A DNA stretch of 64,000 nucleotides from Nelumbo lutea (GCA_022828595.1 JAKGHH010000005.1:66397655-66461654), one strand, 5' to 3'; numbered from the stretch's first letter, positions 34,171 through 46,475 are shown. Made by a program: numbers and translations. The notes: generated from the sequence alone by a model not told the origin.

Positions 34171-37100
34171 TCAGATCTCTCTCCTGTCGCCTCCAAAAGC
34201 CCAAATCTGTCAACAAAAAAGAAATATTCAGAGCAAAACGTGTGAGGAAATTGCGGTTGATTTTAAACAAAAATTGTATCTGCTAAACATTTGCTGATCT
34301 ATATCAAGGTTTTTGGCCACTGTGCCTCACGTCTGCTTTTACGTATGATGATATGAACATACAGAGCTTAAATGATTCATGGAAGGAGAATCAATGTGAA
34401 CCTTATTACTTCATTTTTTGGTTATTACGCATTCAAAATGAGATATGGCCATCAAATAAAGAAGATTAGAAGACAGAATAACACACTGCTTAAACGTAGG
34501 AAGAATGGGTGCTTTGTTTTATGCATACCACAAACATCATGAAATAGAATTAACAGGTTTGTAGAGAATCTAACCTTCAGGTTCTTATCCCAACTTCCTG
34601 TACACAAGGCACTTCCATCAGCTGACAAACCTAAACAGGTGATCCGGCCCTCATGAGAGTTTTGCAAAGATCCCAAATTTAGAACCACCTGAGATAGGGA
34701 CATCAAGTAGTTTTAAGAGAATTTTCACCAAAGTTTAGCATAGCACTGAATAAATTCCCAATGTTGGTAAAAACATTGAATGTAAATACAAATTGGAGTT
34801 GCAAGATTCACAAAAATCAAGTTGGAAATGACCAATATCCCATGACACGGGATGTTTCAAATTCTTGAAAGAGGACTCTAGTCAGTCCTACCAGAAGCAA
34901 GGGTGTTCAAGAAAATACCTCCATGGCCACCTTCTCATAGGCTGACTACATGGCAGTATTTATATGTAGAGACATACATGCCGATGCAATGGTGCAACAA
35001 CAGAACACACCTATGTTTTTGGTTGCCTACAGGATTTTCCACAATTTATTTAGGCTTAGTTTGGAAGGAGTACAAACACAAATATATACAGTACAAATAC
35101 ATAGAAAATACAAAGTTTTGCAATCTACCTATTTGTATTTGTACTTTTTCCAAACTGAGCCTTACGTCCAAAGAGAGATCATTTCAAATAGAAATTCTTG
35201 ATGCATTTCAAGTAGATAGCTCAACAATTCTTTTGGTGCTTGATCCGTTGTACAAATATGTAAAAGTGCAAACACAAACATGTACTGTTCATGAATATGT
35301 AAAGTTGGTTTTGTATTGATAAATTTTTTATTCTTACCAAATGGTTTTGCTTGTGATGGGTACAAACGCAAATTCCAAAACTGGAATCCACCTTTTTTAC
35401 ATTGACCAATTTTGAGAAACTTTACTCCCATTTTGAATGCAAACATGTCTTGGAATTCATAATTGGGTTCAGCATCTGCACTCTTACCAAAAAACAGCCT
35501 TGGGGGCAAAAACTTTTGCTCCAATGTAGAAATATCTGTCAAACTTGAGTTCACTTTGGTTTTGGACGTACCATAGGACTGATGAGAGCAGACCCAGACT
35601 ACATCCCCAATCAAAACAGGCCACTTTATTTTATGCACAATCTCCCATGCTGGCGCACTCTCATGTTCTAAGAGAATTTAAACTTCACCATTCACCATTG
35701 ATCAGCAGAAAAGGGATTTTATTAATGAAAGTTTAGGAATTACAAGAGCTGGGGTGTAAATTCCATACCAAGTCACCAAAAATTACAGATTTGCCCAAAC
35801 ATTTGCCGTCTCATAGCCCCTTGTTTGGCCAGAGAATCTGTCATTCCATTTGCTGCTCTTCTTACCCACTTAAAGGAAACATTTAGTTCTCTTGTTAGGC
35901 TTCACCATTTACCATATTCTAAGAGAACCTTTAAGTTTAACACATAGCAAGATCTTGGAAGAACATACAACAAGACCAAGTGGCTTGTTTTGATTGGGAT
36001 ACGTAGCCTGGAGGTACACCCTTGATGTAGCCAAAGTAAACTCCTAGAATTCAGACATTTAAGTCCGACAAGATAATGTGTCTACACCATTGTATGAAAA
36101 TCAAAGTACTAAAATACTAGATAAACCATGGTTTTCGAACAGCCATTGACCTGGACAGTTGGACCATTCGGCCCGGGAACTGTCCAGGCAACCAGTTCTG
36201 TCTTAACCCAAACCCGGTCCCTGGCCAAAAACCGTTGAACCAGTCAATGACCCATTGACCCGGGTGGTCGAACCGCCAACCCGTTGACCCATTCAAGGGT
36301 TTTTAGCCATTTTATTTTTAATTATTTCCATTTTTATTTTTTTTGTCAGAACGGGCTGTCCATTCGACCGGACGGTCGAACCATCAACCTGGAAACCGGT
36401 GGCCAGAATGGTTCCATTTCTGGGCCGTTTTTTTTTAACCATGAGATAAACATCAGTTTACAGAAAGTAAAAGAATTCAGACATTTAAGTCTGACAAGCA
36501 AGGTTCAAAGTATTGATACGATATGCCCCAAATTGGGCATATTGTATTGTATCGTTGGCTTCTCAATACACCTGTTTACAGGTGCTTTTGGGAAATCAAT
36601 TTTTTATTGATTAAATTATATAAAAGTATGTATAAAAATGATTTTTTTTTAAAACTAAAACAAAAAAAACGTGTGGCCTAAAAAGTATCGATACACCCCT
36701 GCTGATACAGTTGGGTGTATCTATTATGATTCGGCCTGCCCTTGAGTTCTGTTAAGTCTGATAACAGCCAAGAAGAGAAAAGAAGAAAGAAGAAAGAAAG
36801 AGAGAGAAAAGAGGAGAAAAGGAGAGAAGAAAAGGCTGGTTCGAATGAGAGAAAAATTACCTCTCCCATTCGGCCAGACATGTTTTATATTACTAACATA
36901 ATGGAAAAGACACATGTGCCCTTACTTAAGTAAGGGACACTAGTTCTAATATAATATTACAGATCAGCAACCTCAACATAAGTATAAAGACAGAAATACC
37001 CCTACATACTTGACACTAACAGTATCAATACTTTGGACCTTGCTGACAAGTTCATGTGCATAAACCATTGTATGAAAATCAAAGTACTAAAATACTAGAT

Positions 37101-40100
37101 AAACATCAATTTACAGAAAGTAAAAGAGATAAAAGGAAAAACAAAATCATAATACACTTCAATAGCCACACTGGCTACACCATGTGTGTAGCCTTGGGCT
37201 ACAAGTGTCTTGTGTGTCTTGTATGCACAAGATACAGTGGCGAGTTTTTATTGGTGGATGTAGCCCGAGGCTACACCATTCCATGTATACAATTCCAGCA
37301 GCAGTAGAAAAGATGCCCCTTTTTATGGACAAATTTCACTGCTTATTTGTCTCCCTTGAACTTCGCCTTTAACTATAAAATTCTCCCCTATATTTTAACT
37401 ATTTAAAAATTTACCCAATAAACATAATTAATTATTTATACAAACTTCACTTCCTCCCCAAACGCATACCCAAAATTACAAATTATTCCCTACGCTTCAA
37501 TTTTCTACATTTGCAGCTAGCAAGTTGAATGTTTTAATCAAAATCTATGAATATTTGATGAATACCAAGATAAAAGTTCAGACTTTAGACTTTTCAATAA
37601 TCATTTCAACTTAAGAACTAAGAAGGTTTATTAAATACACCATTCATTCATTCTTAAAATTTAAAATGAAATAGTTTTAAACTAGGTCAAATGTTTTTTA
37701 TCAGTTATGTACCAAAAAAAAAGTTTTTTTATCAGTTAAACTATAACACATTTAAATATTTAATATTACTATAAATTCAATTATATGTTAAAGTCCAAAT
37801 CACAACTAGAAGCACATTTTACATGTAACTATTTTAGGCAATTTTCTAACATAAAATATTTTCTGAAACAAATTAGAGTTGCCCAAAAGGTAATCGTTAA
37901 TGTATTTTGCTTATTTTACTGGTTTTACTGGGGCAAAAAAAAAAACCACCAAAATGCTAAATCTGTTTAGGTTTTGTAAGGGATATTTTGAAACAAACTT
38001 CAATTTATAGGTACATATTAGACAATTAACTTAAAAGGAAATGAAACTTATCGTTCTTAGTAGAAAATGAAATTTATCCTTGTTGGTTTACTTGTTTTTA
38101 CCAGTTCTCGTTAGGAGAAAAGATGCCAATAAGTTTCAAATTCTTTTACAAAGATGCCAATAACTATTTATTGGGCACAAAATATAAGTAGTGAAAGTGC
38201 ATAGAAGAAATTATAATTTTAGGTAAAATATAGGGGAGAAAGATGAAATTTACCCTTTTTGGGAGGGGGGAGGGTGAGGGATTTGGGTGCTAGCCTCTTG
38301 TAAAAACTGGTAACAATATGGTCAGAAGGATTAAACTTAATACATATAACTAACTTACATACCTTTGCCACTAGGGTGTCCCATACATAACAATCATTAT
38401 TTGAGTATGCAGCAAACAGAAGCCTGCCTGATATTGAGAAGGCAATAGAGATCACATGAGGAACCTCACCATCAGCAGCAGCATGCTGCTGATGGTAGAC
38501 TTGAAGCTGGTGCCCAGTTCTCATGTCAAATAACCTGCATGTTCCATCATCTGAGCCGGTTCCAAATCTTTGTCCATCTGGGAAGAACTTCACAGTGTTA
38601 ACATCTCCTTCATGGCCATGAAATGTGCGCACTGCTCGACTTGCAATACGGGTGTCCCACAACCGGACAGTTGCATCACATGAACCAGAAACAAACATCT
38701 TTGAGTTGGATCCATTGATTGATACACTGATGAATGAAAGGAAGAAAAAAGAAATTAGTCTACTTGAAACATTCAGCACATGCCTGCATAAACAATCCAG
38801 ACAATGACCACACAAGTCAGAATGAGGTGCCACATATGAAGTAGACGAAAAAGGGAACCCCTTTGGACTTCAAATCATTTCTCAAAAGATTCATCTTCTA
38901 GTATTTTCTGTCATACCCTACTAAAAATATTACTTATAATGATATAGTGGCAAGAAAATAAAGAACAGAAAGATAACCAGTGCAAAACCTCATTAGCTGA
39001 CAGCAACTGACAAACCTTTTAGGAATAAAGAGCAACAAATGAGTCATACTAGAACTCTTCATCGCTGTCCCTAACACCAGTCCAAATCCCTTCTGCTCAA
39101 GGATAAAATTAAGGAAGTCAGTCATAAGCCTTCTCCAAATCTATCATGTTACAGGAAATCCATCTACCCAAATTCTCCTTTCCTCCAAATGCCATCTATA
39201 GTCTATTGAGCTTCCACAAGAGCTCCTGAATGGTAATTATTGCAGAAATCAAGGATAATGCGGGGAAAGGACCATTTAAACAAATAAAGAATGTTAGAGA
39301 ATCAATGCCCATACTTACACGAAGCTGCAAGGTATCTTCCCTTCACTCCTGTCAATCCACTTCCTTCTCCAGAAGTTTCTTCTTAAATCCTCTTATATTT
39401 TCATCCTTATAGTATTTTGTTTTAGGTTCTAATATTCTCTATTTGGTTGGTGTTTCCCCCTAAAACCACTAAGATCCTTAATTGTTGAGTGAGTTCTTTG
39501 GTTGAATCAGGGAAACCAGTTACCTGCCGTGGATCATTACTACACATTAGCAGAAAAAGTAGAAAGCATTCTAACTTTCTTTTTTTTCTTCACAGAAGAC
39601 TGAATTCCATCCCTCCAGTTAAATGGATTACATAACAAGACATGTAATGCATTCTATCATACATCTAGCAACAAAGGCTTGGAGCTATTGAAGCCTAATC
39701 AACCTTGAGGTCTTTTTCAATGTCACTGGTTCACAAGATGAGGAATGAAGCCTCAGTGGTACTTTTATTATCAGGGGCCAGCTTCTTAAGTATGTCCTAT
39801 GTTAGCTGAAGTCTGCTGATGGAATTATGAATTATCCTGTATTGGTGAGTGAGCTCCCTAACATCCTAGAGTGGTTCTAGGGTTCCTACACTCTTTCTCT
39901 TTCTAATTCTCTCTTAGGCTAATGCATTTTTTGTTTCTATTTGTTTTTTTCTTTTTAGGTTTTTGGTGCTATTTTTTGCTTATTGGAAAGAACAAAGTGA
40001 ATCAATCTGCAGTAATTGGTCTGCATTAAAGCTGTAGAAAGGAGTACTGAATGTACTAACTATTTCCAGCACTTTAGTTGAATTAAACCCTATAAAAGTC

Positions 40101-42970
40101 ACATCTAGGAAATTGTCCATCCTAGAATTCAAAAAGAACTGCATGAGGAATTTTGACTGACCGGATTGCACCACCATTTATTTAAACTTGAAAATTTATT
40201 CCAACAGGTTAGGTTAGTTCACACTAATTCCTTAGTTCTGCCAATCCCTTTATTTTCTCTCTCTAAAGTCTTGCTCAACTCAACAATGCCTTACCTCAAC
40301 AAGCTCTTTTCCTACTAAAAGTAATTTTTCATCTTCTAGCTATCTTAACATTTATCAAATGCTCAGGTTAAATATATTCTAGAAGTGTCTATGCGATATC
40401 TAATGTCATATCAGATGCAAATTATTTTTTGCAATAAAGATAAACTTTTTAAAATAGAAAATGTAAATAAATGCATCTGGGCATCAAATAAGCGCATTCT
40501 AAACGAGACAATAAAAATTTTATTTTTGACGCTTTAATTGAAAATTAAAAGAAAATGAAAGTAACAAGTCATAATTAATCAGCCTTCCATTTACAGATTC
40601 ACATTGTAAGAAAGGAAGTTCTGACTAACAGCCAAATCCCAATTTGAACTAGACTTTGAAGCAAGTTGATTAAGAAAACATCAAAGTTTATGGGAACTTT
40701 ATAGAGCTCTAATGTCCTCTCATTAAACAGTTCCCTAAAGTTTGTTCAACTACAGGTAGCTATACTAGTTTAAAGGTTACAATTTCATTGTTCAAGCACC
40801 AAGAAAGAAAAGAAAAGAAAAGAAAAAAAAAGGAGACCCATCCTCCCAAAAAAAGGAAAATGAAAAGGTTAATTGTTCTACAAAAGTCAAAGAAGGTTAT
40901 TGGATTTGAATATTATCAAAGCAAGGTTCAAAATATCGATACAGGTAGGGGCGTAGCGTATCGGCATGTACCTTTGCTCGCCTTTTTTTTTTTTACTTTT
41001 TCTTTGAAACTGGTTCAGAGGGGTCAGTTTAAGGCCGGTTTACCCCCTGAACTAAGCCAAACCCCGAAACACCCCCTGTATGGGGCCTGATATGATATGC
41101 ATTGACCGATACACCTCGATACATTGAGATATTTTGATCCTTGCATCAAAGTATATCCAAACACCAAATAATGGCATGAAGTCAATTCCAAGAACAAAGA
41201 ATAGAATTTCTATAAATTCAGGATTTCATTTGGAAGGAAAAAAGAGCATTGTATATCTATGTATATATATATTATTAAAAAATAATATACATAGATACAT
41301 ATACATATATATATAGAATATCAAAACAATCAATTATGAGAGGATCTTTATCAACTAAAAAATAAAATACATCTTCCACAGAAAATAGTGGGCATTTAGG
41401 AGACATGTGTGACAGAACAGGCACAATAAAGCGAGGCCACATCTTCTATCACAAATAGCGGGCATTTGCATGTGCAAGAGGGGAGAGAGAGAGAGAATGT
41501 GGGGAGTGATGTCAACAAATGGACTAAAATGTAGGGATGGTTTCTGTATTGAAATAAGGTCAAGGCAAGTACTGATATTAGAGAGAAAGAGATTCATATT
41601 CTTCAACTCAGAATTCATGGACATGATCTTTATACACACCTTAGTACATCAGCTGTGTGCCCTGATGGAAATTCACCTCCAAACACAGAAAGCCTCTGGC
41701 CTGTGGTAACATCCCACAAAACACACGTTTGATCACCAGAACTGGTTATTAGGTGAGTATCTTCATCTGCAACATACTGACATGAAGATACATAACCCTT
41801 GTGCCCACTTAACATCCTTGATACTGGTAAATTCCCATCCTTGTCAACTGGAGAGTTTAGATTGAAGATAGAGCAGACACTATCAAGACCACCACATGCA
41901 ACAGACTGACCATTTGGAGAAAAGGCACATGTCATGACCCATGCACATGGTAACTTAATAGCATGAGTTTTCTGGCTCGTTAGAGCATTCCACACAATTA
42001 ACCTCCCATCTTGTGATGCACTGACAATTCGATTCTTTTCAGGAGTCCAGTCCAATGAATAAACCTGGCAGATTTCTTAGAAAATTAATTAATTCTTTTT
42101 GAGACTAATTAGTAGATTAATGTTACTACAGATATCTAAGAGAGCATTTATGGCCGCAATTAGTAGCTTCTGATGTCCAGACAAAGAAAGTAAAGCAAAA
42201 GATGCAGTTGCAGCAGTTATGGAAGTTGTAGAATAAGAAAATGACAAAAATGGTGGCAATTTTTAAAATGCATGAAGACCCAAAAAATCCAGCACAAATA
42301 CAATTTCTACATGTCTGTTGCAGCTCTGATGTTATTGGTACTTTCCATCATGAAATAAAACATCCAAAAACCAGCATAGATCATAAAATAAAATAACTCC
42401 ACCACTATGACTCCACTCAAGATACAGGAATGCCCCCAACACTGGTAAAAAAAAATGTAAACAGTATGGCAATAAAAAGAACTAAAAGGTTCACCAAGAG
42501 AAAATTTCAATCCAACCAAAAGTCTTGCAGCCCTGAAGCTCCACTAGTTCCATCTCTTAATGCTCCATTCTCTACCGTCCTAATTCTTGATAAATGATTA
42601 ACTATATAAAGAAGGGCAACTGGACTGATCCTAAATAGCAATATTCAAGTAGGGTGATAACTTAAAAAAGAAGAATGAAGTTTGAAGTTATGATAGTGAT
42701 TAGTACAACCTCATCCTCACACCAGATAAGTCTCTTGCAAAAACAAATCCAATAGGAAACCACTAGGGATGGATTCAAGCCGAGCCGAATAGTACCAGGT
42801 TCGAGCTCGGCTCAAGTAAAAAATTCATAAACTCGAGCTCAATTTTGAGAAAAAAATATTTTATAAAAATAAAAATTATATATATAAATTTATTTTATAT
42901 TTAAAAAATTAAGAATTATAATAATTAATAATTATAACATTTTTATTATTTATATTATTTTCTACAATTT

Positions 42971-43015
<45 letters not shown>

Positions 43016-45656
43016 AGCCGGCTCGCGAGCCGAGCTCTAGTAGGCTCGAGCTTGGCTCGTTTAATAATCAAGCCACTGAATTGGGCTCGAGCAGCTCGTG
43101 AAAAGCTTGGCTCGTTGCCAAGCCTAGGAACCACTAATATATTCCATTTCTTATGTAAATTTTGTATCCACTATTCAAGTAGGGCGGTAACTTGAGAAAG
43201 GATAATGAAGTTTGAAGTTATGATAGTAATTGATACATCCCCGTCCTCACACCAAGATAAGTCTGTTGCAAAGACATCCAAAAGGAAACTGCTATATATT
43301 TCATTTCTTACGTAAATTTTGTATCCAATTTTACAGCACAGTATCCATGCAAAACCCACGAGTATAACTAGAACCTACATTAAAATCAATTGCAGCTGCA
43401 GGAAAGAAAATCCAAAAGTAAATACAACAACAATAAAAAAAATGCATGAAGATAATCCCTAAAAACGAATGAAAATAACAATTTTGTCAAAAATCAAAAT
43501 GACACGAAGAGGACATTTTGCATATATCCTTCCAGCCAGAAGTGCCATTCATTATTAGAACTTGTGAGGCTTAAATTTTGTGCTCTTTTAAGAAAAATAT
43601 AAAATTAAAAAGAGGAAAAGCATAGAAGCATGCACAAGGGTAGTATATCATGTAGAAAGAACATTTAAATGAATAGAAGATCAAATAAAAAGAACCATAA
43701 TACTACTAGGAGCTCTAGAGAAGGTCGTGCATTCTTACAGTCCATTCAATAACAATTAAAAGGTTTTAAATGCAAAAGAGTACCTCTAAACAATTTTTAA
43801 TTTTAACACAAATAGCCATACATGCATTTAAACACAACACAGAAGGCATCTCAACCATGCAGAGAAGACTAAGATGGTTTGGGCATGTAATGCAAAGACC
43901 ATATACAGTACCAGTGAAAGCAGTGATCTGTTGCAAATTGAAGGCCCTAAAAGTAGGAGTGAGAAAAAAAAACGAAAAACCGAACCGACCGAAACCGAAC
44001 TGAAAAATTGGTTAACCGAACCGGTCGGTTCAGTTTCGGTTTGGTATTTTTAACAAACCTAAGGTATCGGTTCAGTTTCGGTTAACCAATATAGAAAACC
44101 GGTGGTGAACCAAACCGACCAGTATACATATATTTCTATATATTTTATATATATTTGTATATAATATATTTTATATATTATATATATATTATAAATTAAT
44201 AAATATGAATTATATATAAATATATATTTATAATATATGATATATTATTTACTATTTAAAATATAATATTTTTATATATATTTATAATTTTTTATTATAT
44301 ATTTATATATATATTTTTTATAATATATTGTAAAAATCAAAAAACCGAAAAACCGATGGTTAACCGATTGGCTTCGATTTGGTTTCGGTTACTGGTTTTC
44401 CAAAAACCGGTAGTACTGGTTCGGTTCAAAGAAGCCCCACGGTTCGGTTAACCTAACCGTGAGCACCCCTACCTAAAAGAACTGGGGGCAGACAGATAAG
44501 GACATGGGCTAACGTGAGAAATGATTTAAGGCCCCATAATTTAACAATGGACATGATATGAAACAGAACAGAATGGTGGAACAGGATTCATGTAGCCAAC
44601 CACTTATAGACAGGACGGAAGGCATCTCATGAGGAAAGTACCTCATAGGCTTATACTCTCAGGCGCCTAACTTTTAGGTTGAGCAGCATCAAGGCTAGTT
44701 TCTTGAGTCTCGGCGTCAAGGCATAAGGCTCATGTGACTTTTAGAGAGACAGAGCATTCGAAGGGGAAAAACCACCCTTCCATTCTTCTAGACTATAAAG
44801 AAGTTTTCAGGGAAAAAATTTAATTGAACTCATGAACTCAAAAGAGAAATATCTCAAAGAAAGTTAACGTATTTGAATATGTAATATTAAAACCTCAATC
44901 ACATTTGTTGGATCAGAAACATAGTATTCGTTCTATATTTTTGACGTCTTCTTTTGGCATTGAGTGATCTATCATACACAACAAAACTGAAAAAGTTTCC
45001 AAATGTTTTCACTCGATTCGCCAAGCATTTCAACTAGTCGCATCCATTGGATTCTCCTGACTATGCAATTTATCATTCCACATGGCATCCATTAAGCGTA
45101 GGAACAAGGCAGTTAGACGGAAGCATATATCAATGAAGGATCTTTAATTACCAATACATGTCCAGTAAATAAGAACAGAAAAATTAAAACAATCGGATAC
45201 AAGTAAGAAACAAGAATCTAACACGGCTTCCTTTTCTGGTTTTTTTTTTTTTTTTTATTGGGTGTTTTGGGAGGTAGTTAGCGAATCGTCCCAAAACAGA
45301 ACCTTGAAAAAACAGCTTCTCAAAAGTCTTACCTTCCCCGTGTGCCCCTGCAATATCCTACAACAGACCAGATCGGTAGGGCCAAAACTAACTGGTGTTC
45401 GTCCCTGCGACCTGGCATACCCGGCAACTGTAAAACCAGAACATAGAAAACGGATCTAAGAACACGAAACACAGAGTTTCTTGAAAAAAAATAAAATAAA
45501 ATAAAAAGACAAAAAAAAGTTCGGACAGTGGCTGTAGCAGCTTGAACTACCATCAGTGTCGAGAAGAAGAGTTCTTTTCTGCTTCAACCGTTCTCTGAGT
45601 GCATTGACAGTGGCTGTAGCAGCTATATGCCGCTCCTTCAATTCGGCAACAGACAT
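34171..45656 (-). CDS. AGB1: Heterotrimeric G-protein β subunit (AGB1 type), 6 exons, 379 aa, complete
   Basis: Exons in transcript order: 45656-45551, 45427-45333, 42064-41640, 38726-38363, 34688-34575 and 34206-34171. They total 1140 nt in continuous phase, with GT-AG introns of 123, 3268, 2913, 3674 and 368 bp. The N-terminus ([10 protein letters not shown], to about residue 38) is the coiled coil that pairs with Gγ. It is followed by seven WD40 repeats forming the β-propeller, for example [17 protein letters not shown], the [13 protein letters not shown] stretch and the [13 protein letters not shown] stretch, with the last blade ending IWAFGG. Plant Gβγ acts at the plasma membrane in hormone, immune and ion-channel signalling. 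Length and six-exon layout match plant AGB1 genes. The last exon codes only 11 residues and the stop. No disruption was seen despite many intronic insertions. Confidence 0.96.
35053..35161. mobile_element. Small MITE, GTTTGGAAGGAG family (109 bp, TTA target), in AGB1 intron 4
   Basis: TTA lies on both sides (35050-35052 and 35162-35164). Ends GGCTTAGTTTGGAAGGAGTA and CTTTTTCCAAACTGAGCC are inverted repeats. This is the cleanest copy of the family. Confidence 0.8.
35773..35880 (-). pseudogene. RNase H-like C-terminal fragment of a LINE-type element in AGB1 intron 4
   Basis: The minus strand reads [19 protein letters not shown] in frame and then stops. This resembles the end of the plant RNase H-like (RVT_3) domain, where W/H-V-x-R-x-x-N-x-x-A-D-x-L-A-K is characteristic. 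Only this tail is visible. It is probably a LINE remnant. Confidence 0.45.
36127..36443. mobile_element. hAT-like MITE, CATGGTTTT family (317 bp), in AGB1 intron 4
   Basis: The 8-bp target AGATAAAC is duplicated at 36119-36126 and 36444-36451. Ends read CATGGTTTTCGAA and TTTTTTTTAACCATG. The interior includes TTTTTGTCAGAACGGGCTGT, shared with the copy at 48364. The empty site survives at about 37098-37105 in the neighbouring tandem unit. An 8-bp duplication suggests hAT transposase in trans. Confidence 0.85.
36499..37042. mobile_element. hAT-like MITE, CAAGGTTCAAAG family (544 bp), in AGB1 intron 4
   Basis: The 8-bp target CTGACAAG is duplicated at 36491-36498 and 37043-37050. TIRs are 21 bp with one mismatch: CAAGGTTCAAAGTATTGATA at the left and its complement ending CTTTGGACCTTG at the right. 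The interior carries GTATCGATAC-like motifs and a purine-rich run (36775-36835). It has no coding capacity. A shorter relative lies at 40922. Confidence 0.9.
40922..41143. mobile_element. hAT-like MITE, CAAGGTTCAAAG family (222 bp), in AGB1 intron 3
   Basis: Ends CAAGGTTCAAAATATCGATA and GATATTTTGATCCTTG are inverted repeats of the same family as 36499-37042. The flanks are TATCAAAG (40914-40921) and CATCAAAG (41144-41151), an 8-bp duplication with one change. Confidence 0.85.
42643..43327. repeat. Tandem-duplicated segment in AGB1 intron 2, one unit interrupted by a MITE
   Basis: Unit 1 begins ATTCAAGTAGGGTGATAACT at 42643 and resumes after the MITE to about 43170. Unit 2 is 43173-43327 (155 bp) and uninterrupted. 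Unit 2 retains the empty site near 43290 (GGAAACTGCTATA against the occupied GGAAACCACTA). Confidence 0.85.
42766..43128. mobile_element. hAT-like MITE rich in GAGCTCG motifs (363 bp), in AGB1 intron 2
   Basis: The 8-bp target AACCACTA is duplicated at 42758-42765 and 43129-43136. GC-rich ends with GGTTCGAGCTCGGCTC-like repeats flank a very AT-rich core that includes a (TA)n microsatellite (about 42973-43011). Clear TIRs are not visible; the class is inferred from the 8-bp target and from the empty site. Confidence 0.75.
43850..44620 (+). pseudogene. RTE/LINE-type 3' coding fragment, split by a hAT-like MITE
   Basis: The plus strand reads [13 protein letters not shown] at about 43860-43900, a motif typical of the region after the reverse transcriptase of plant RTE-type non-LTR elements. 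After the MITE (43954-44471) the same element continues, with stops, to [10 protein letters not shown] near 44575-44605, close to the usual end WRxRIHVADP. The insertion target CCTAAAAG lies inside it. Long dead. Confidence 0.6.
43954..44471. mobile_element. hAT-like MITE, TAGGGGTG family (518 bp), in AGB1 intron 2
   Basis: The 8-bp target CCTAAAAG is exact at 43946-43953 and 44472-44479. Ends TAGGAGTGAG and GAGCACCCCTA are inverted. ACCGAACCGA/TCGGTTCGGT-type arms surround a long TATATA-rich core. It is non-coding and inserted into an RTE fragment. Confidence 0.88.
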
Positions 45657-45874
45657 CTCAAACCCTAGAGCGAATCGGACGATAAAAATCAATACCTGCT
45701 CGCCATTAAAGGTCCTTTTCGGGACCAATCCAAACCCTAATTCCCATTTCTTCCCGTAATTCAAGCGTGAAACGAAGACAATTGGATGTTTTGACAACGG
45801 ATCAATGAAGTAGAAAAGGGGAAGAAGAAGGACGACCCTGTTTCAGCTCAGCAGAACGAATGTAGTGGGTTAAG

Positions 45875-45902
45875 AGAAAAAGAGAGAGAAGAGAAGAAGG
45901 CG
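45875..45902 (-). promoter_or_regulatory. CT-rich tract at the AGB1 5' UTR/promoter edge
   Basis: On the minus strand this is CTTCTTCTCTTCTCTCTC, about 220 bp upstream of the ATG. Pyrimidine-rich stretches at this position are common near plant transcription starts. No TATA box is evident. Confidence 0.4.
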
Positions 45903-46005
45903 TCAAACGTCAAACATGGTGAGTTGGTGACCTCCAACAGGGTTCAGACTTGCGAGAAACGCCAGGGGCTGAGTGGGCAGCGGGTTAGTTGGATTCCACC
46001 GGGCC

Positions 46006-46475
46006 CACGTGTACCACGGCTCATGCTCAAAAGTCTGCAAAGTTGTAAGTTACTTGACGTGTCTGCTGACTATTTCCACGTGCAGACGCTTTAGAGAAAC
46101 GAAGAAGTACGGATACATACGATGCAAAATTCTGAATTCCAACCCCTACTACTAGCCCTCTCCCCTATAAATCACATCCTGCCGTAAATTTGACATCAAT
46201 TCACGGTCAGATTTGCATTCCCCTGTACTTTAGAGTTATAAAATTCTGATTTAGTCGACTCGTACTGAATCAGGGAAAAAAAATAGGCGATGTCAGAGAC
46301 GTAATCCTACGTGGCATGCCTGGACAGCAGAAATACCGGAAGAACAAATAGAGGGGAGAGATAGAGTGTTGCTTGTTGTATAATTTGGAATGGTGGGAAT
46401 CAATCTCTGATCGTCCACTAAAAGCATACAGCAGTACCAAATTTTGAGTTTGTTTCGAGTTTGTTTCAGCACGTG
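46006..46475 (-). promoter_or_regulatory. Three G-box (CACGTG) motifs upstream of AGB1
   Basis: CACGTG occurs at 46006-46011, 46077-46082 and 46470-46475, that is 350-820 bp upstream of the AGB1 start codon. G-boxes bind plant bZIP and bHLH factors (ABA, light, stress). Function is not shown by sequence. Confidence 0.4.

Larger units (their letters stand above)
36050..37130. repeat. Tandem-duplicated intron segment, each unit hit by a different hAT-like MITE
   Basis: Without the two MITEs the sequence is two adjacent copies of a segment of about 110 bp, each running from a GACAAG-containing start through CCATTGTATGAAAATCAAAG and ACTAGATAAACATCA to ACAGAAAGTAAAAG. Unit 1 (about 36055-36126 plus 36444-36478) contains the 317-bp MITE. 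Unit 2 (from about 36479, resuming at 37043 and ending near 37128) contains the 544-bp MITE. Each unit preserves the empty site of the other unit's insertion. Confidence 0.8.

Noticed and set aside
35162..35638. 158-aa minus-strand ORF in AGB1 intron 4
   Set aside because: It begins inside a MITE edge region, shows no recognisable domain and lies in an intron. It could be a retro-pseudogene but cannot be supported.
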